Source of the DNA: Nitrosomonadales bacterium
GTDB taxonomy: Bacteria; Pseudomonadota; Gammaproteobacteria; Burkholderiales; SG8-41
NCBI GenBank assembly: GCA_009885185.1
Contig: VFLF01000373.1
Span: 1 to 6,957 of the forward strand
Reading direction: 5' to 3'
Length of the DNA: 6,957 nucleotides
The notes under the pieces are model-generated. The model saw only the letters and a program-made list of their open reading frames with translations. It had not been told where the DNA came from and did not search any database. The position numbers were made by a program, and so were the translations under genes. Positions 6,563 through 6,957 of this stretch are shown in pieces. The number at the start of each line of letters is the position of its first letter. Within the stretch, counting starts at the first letter, position 1.

Positions 6563-6957
6563 ATGATCGACATGCGTTATGAAACGCCCAAGACACTGGA
6601 CGCGGCAGTTGCGCTGCTTGCCGGCGCGGGCGGTGTGGCAAAGGTGCTGGCTGGCGGCACGGATTTGTTGATCCAGATGCGCGGCGGGCGGGTGGAGCCG
6701 GCACTGCTGATCGATATCAAGGCCATACCCGAGATGACGTCCATTGCCGCCGAAAAAGGCGGCTTTCGGTTGGGCGCGGCGGTAACTGCGATGGAAATGC
6801 ACGAGCACAAGGCGTTTGCTTCGGCATGGCCCGGTTTGACCGAAGCGGCGATGCTGATTGGCTCATATCAGATCAAGGGGCGCGCAACAGTCGGCGGCAA
6901 TCTGTGCAATGCCTCGCCGGCGGCGGACAGCGTGCCTGCGCTGATCGCGGCGGATGC
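6563..6957 (+). CDS. FAD-binding subunit (CoxM/XdhB-like) of a molybdenum hydroxylase, 3' truncated
   Basis: N-terminal 131 codons of a protein that runs off the right edge; the family is usually about 270-300 residues. It has the two FAD-binding signatures of medium subunits of the xanthine dehydrogenase/CO dehydrogenase family: AGGTDLLIQMRGG at about 30-42 and TVGGNLCNASPAAD at about 109-122. This subunit carries FAD and passes electrons between the iron-sulfur subunit and the acceptor in a three-subunit cytoplasmic enzyme whose large subunit holds the molybdopterin cofactor. The substrate cannot be told from this subunit; the partner genes would be expected downstream, beyond the window. 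ATG 6563 is chosen because an in-frame TGA lies at 6539-6541 and a weak GGGA ribosome site precedes it; ATG 6572 is a less likely alternative. The metabolic remnants upstream suggest a neighbouring CoA-thioester catabolic region, but no operon link is visible. Confidence 0.93.
   Translation, partial: MIDMRYETPKTLDAAVALLAGAGGVAKVLAGGTDLLIQMRGGRVEPALLIDIKAIPEMTSIAAEKGGFRLGAAVTAMEMHEHKAFASAWPGLTEAAMLIGSYQIKGRATVGGNLCNASPAADSVPALIAAD

Overview
The window carries a tandem signal-transduction cluster, all on the + strand, followed by a short decayed metabolic segment and the start of a molybdenum-hydroxylase gene. The base composition is moderately GC-rich. Multi-domain hybrid histidine kinases, a REC-PAS-GGDEF-EAL regulator, CaiB-type CoA-transferase and enoyl-CoA hydratase remnants and a CoxM-type flavoprotein together suggest a proteobacterium. 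Betaproteobacteria (Burkholderiales-like) is my best guess; this is an inference from gene content and protein style, not from a marker gene.

Layout: (1) 1-1465, the 3' part of a hybrid histidine kinase, entering at the last ATP-binding box and ending REC-REC-HPt. (2) 1502-3544, a complete membrane hybrid kinase with a periplasmic sensor, HisKA, HATPase and one REC but no HPt, starting 36 nt downstream behind a strong Shine-Dalgarno. (3) 3545-3822, a 278-nt intergenic region with a 13-bp dyad and a few very short ORFs. (4) 3823-6117, a REC-PAS-GGDEF-EAL response regulator whose cyclase domain is degenerate and whose phosphodiesterase site is intact. (5) 6044-6314 on the - strand, a mosaic gene remnant: a CoA-transferase family III piece joined to the C-terminus of an enoyl-CoA hydratase. 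(6) 6431-6562, an AT-rich leader. (7) 6563 to the right edge, the N-terminal part of an FAD-binding subunit of a xanthine/CO-dehydrogenase-type enzyme.

How the genes may work together (inference): the two kinases and the regulator look like one phosphorelay with cyclic-di-GMP hydrolysis as output. The second kinase has no HPt, while the first ends in one. That HPt could collect phosphate from the receivers of both kinases and pass it to the N-terminal receiver of the EAL protein. The degenerate GGDEF domain would then serve as a GTP-sensing or structural module rather than a cyclase.

The most unusual observations are the degenerate GGDEF with an extra loop next to a complete EAL site, the His in the N box of the second kinase, a nine-G tract that could switch its receiver domain off by slippage, and the metabolic remnant. 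The EAL gene runs antisense into that remnant and so acquires a short low-complexity tail. I see no CRISPR array, tRNA, rRNA or insertion sequence.
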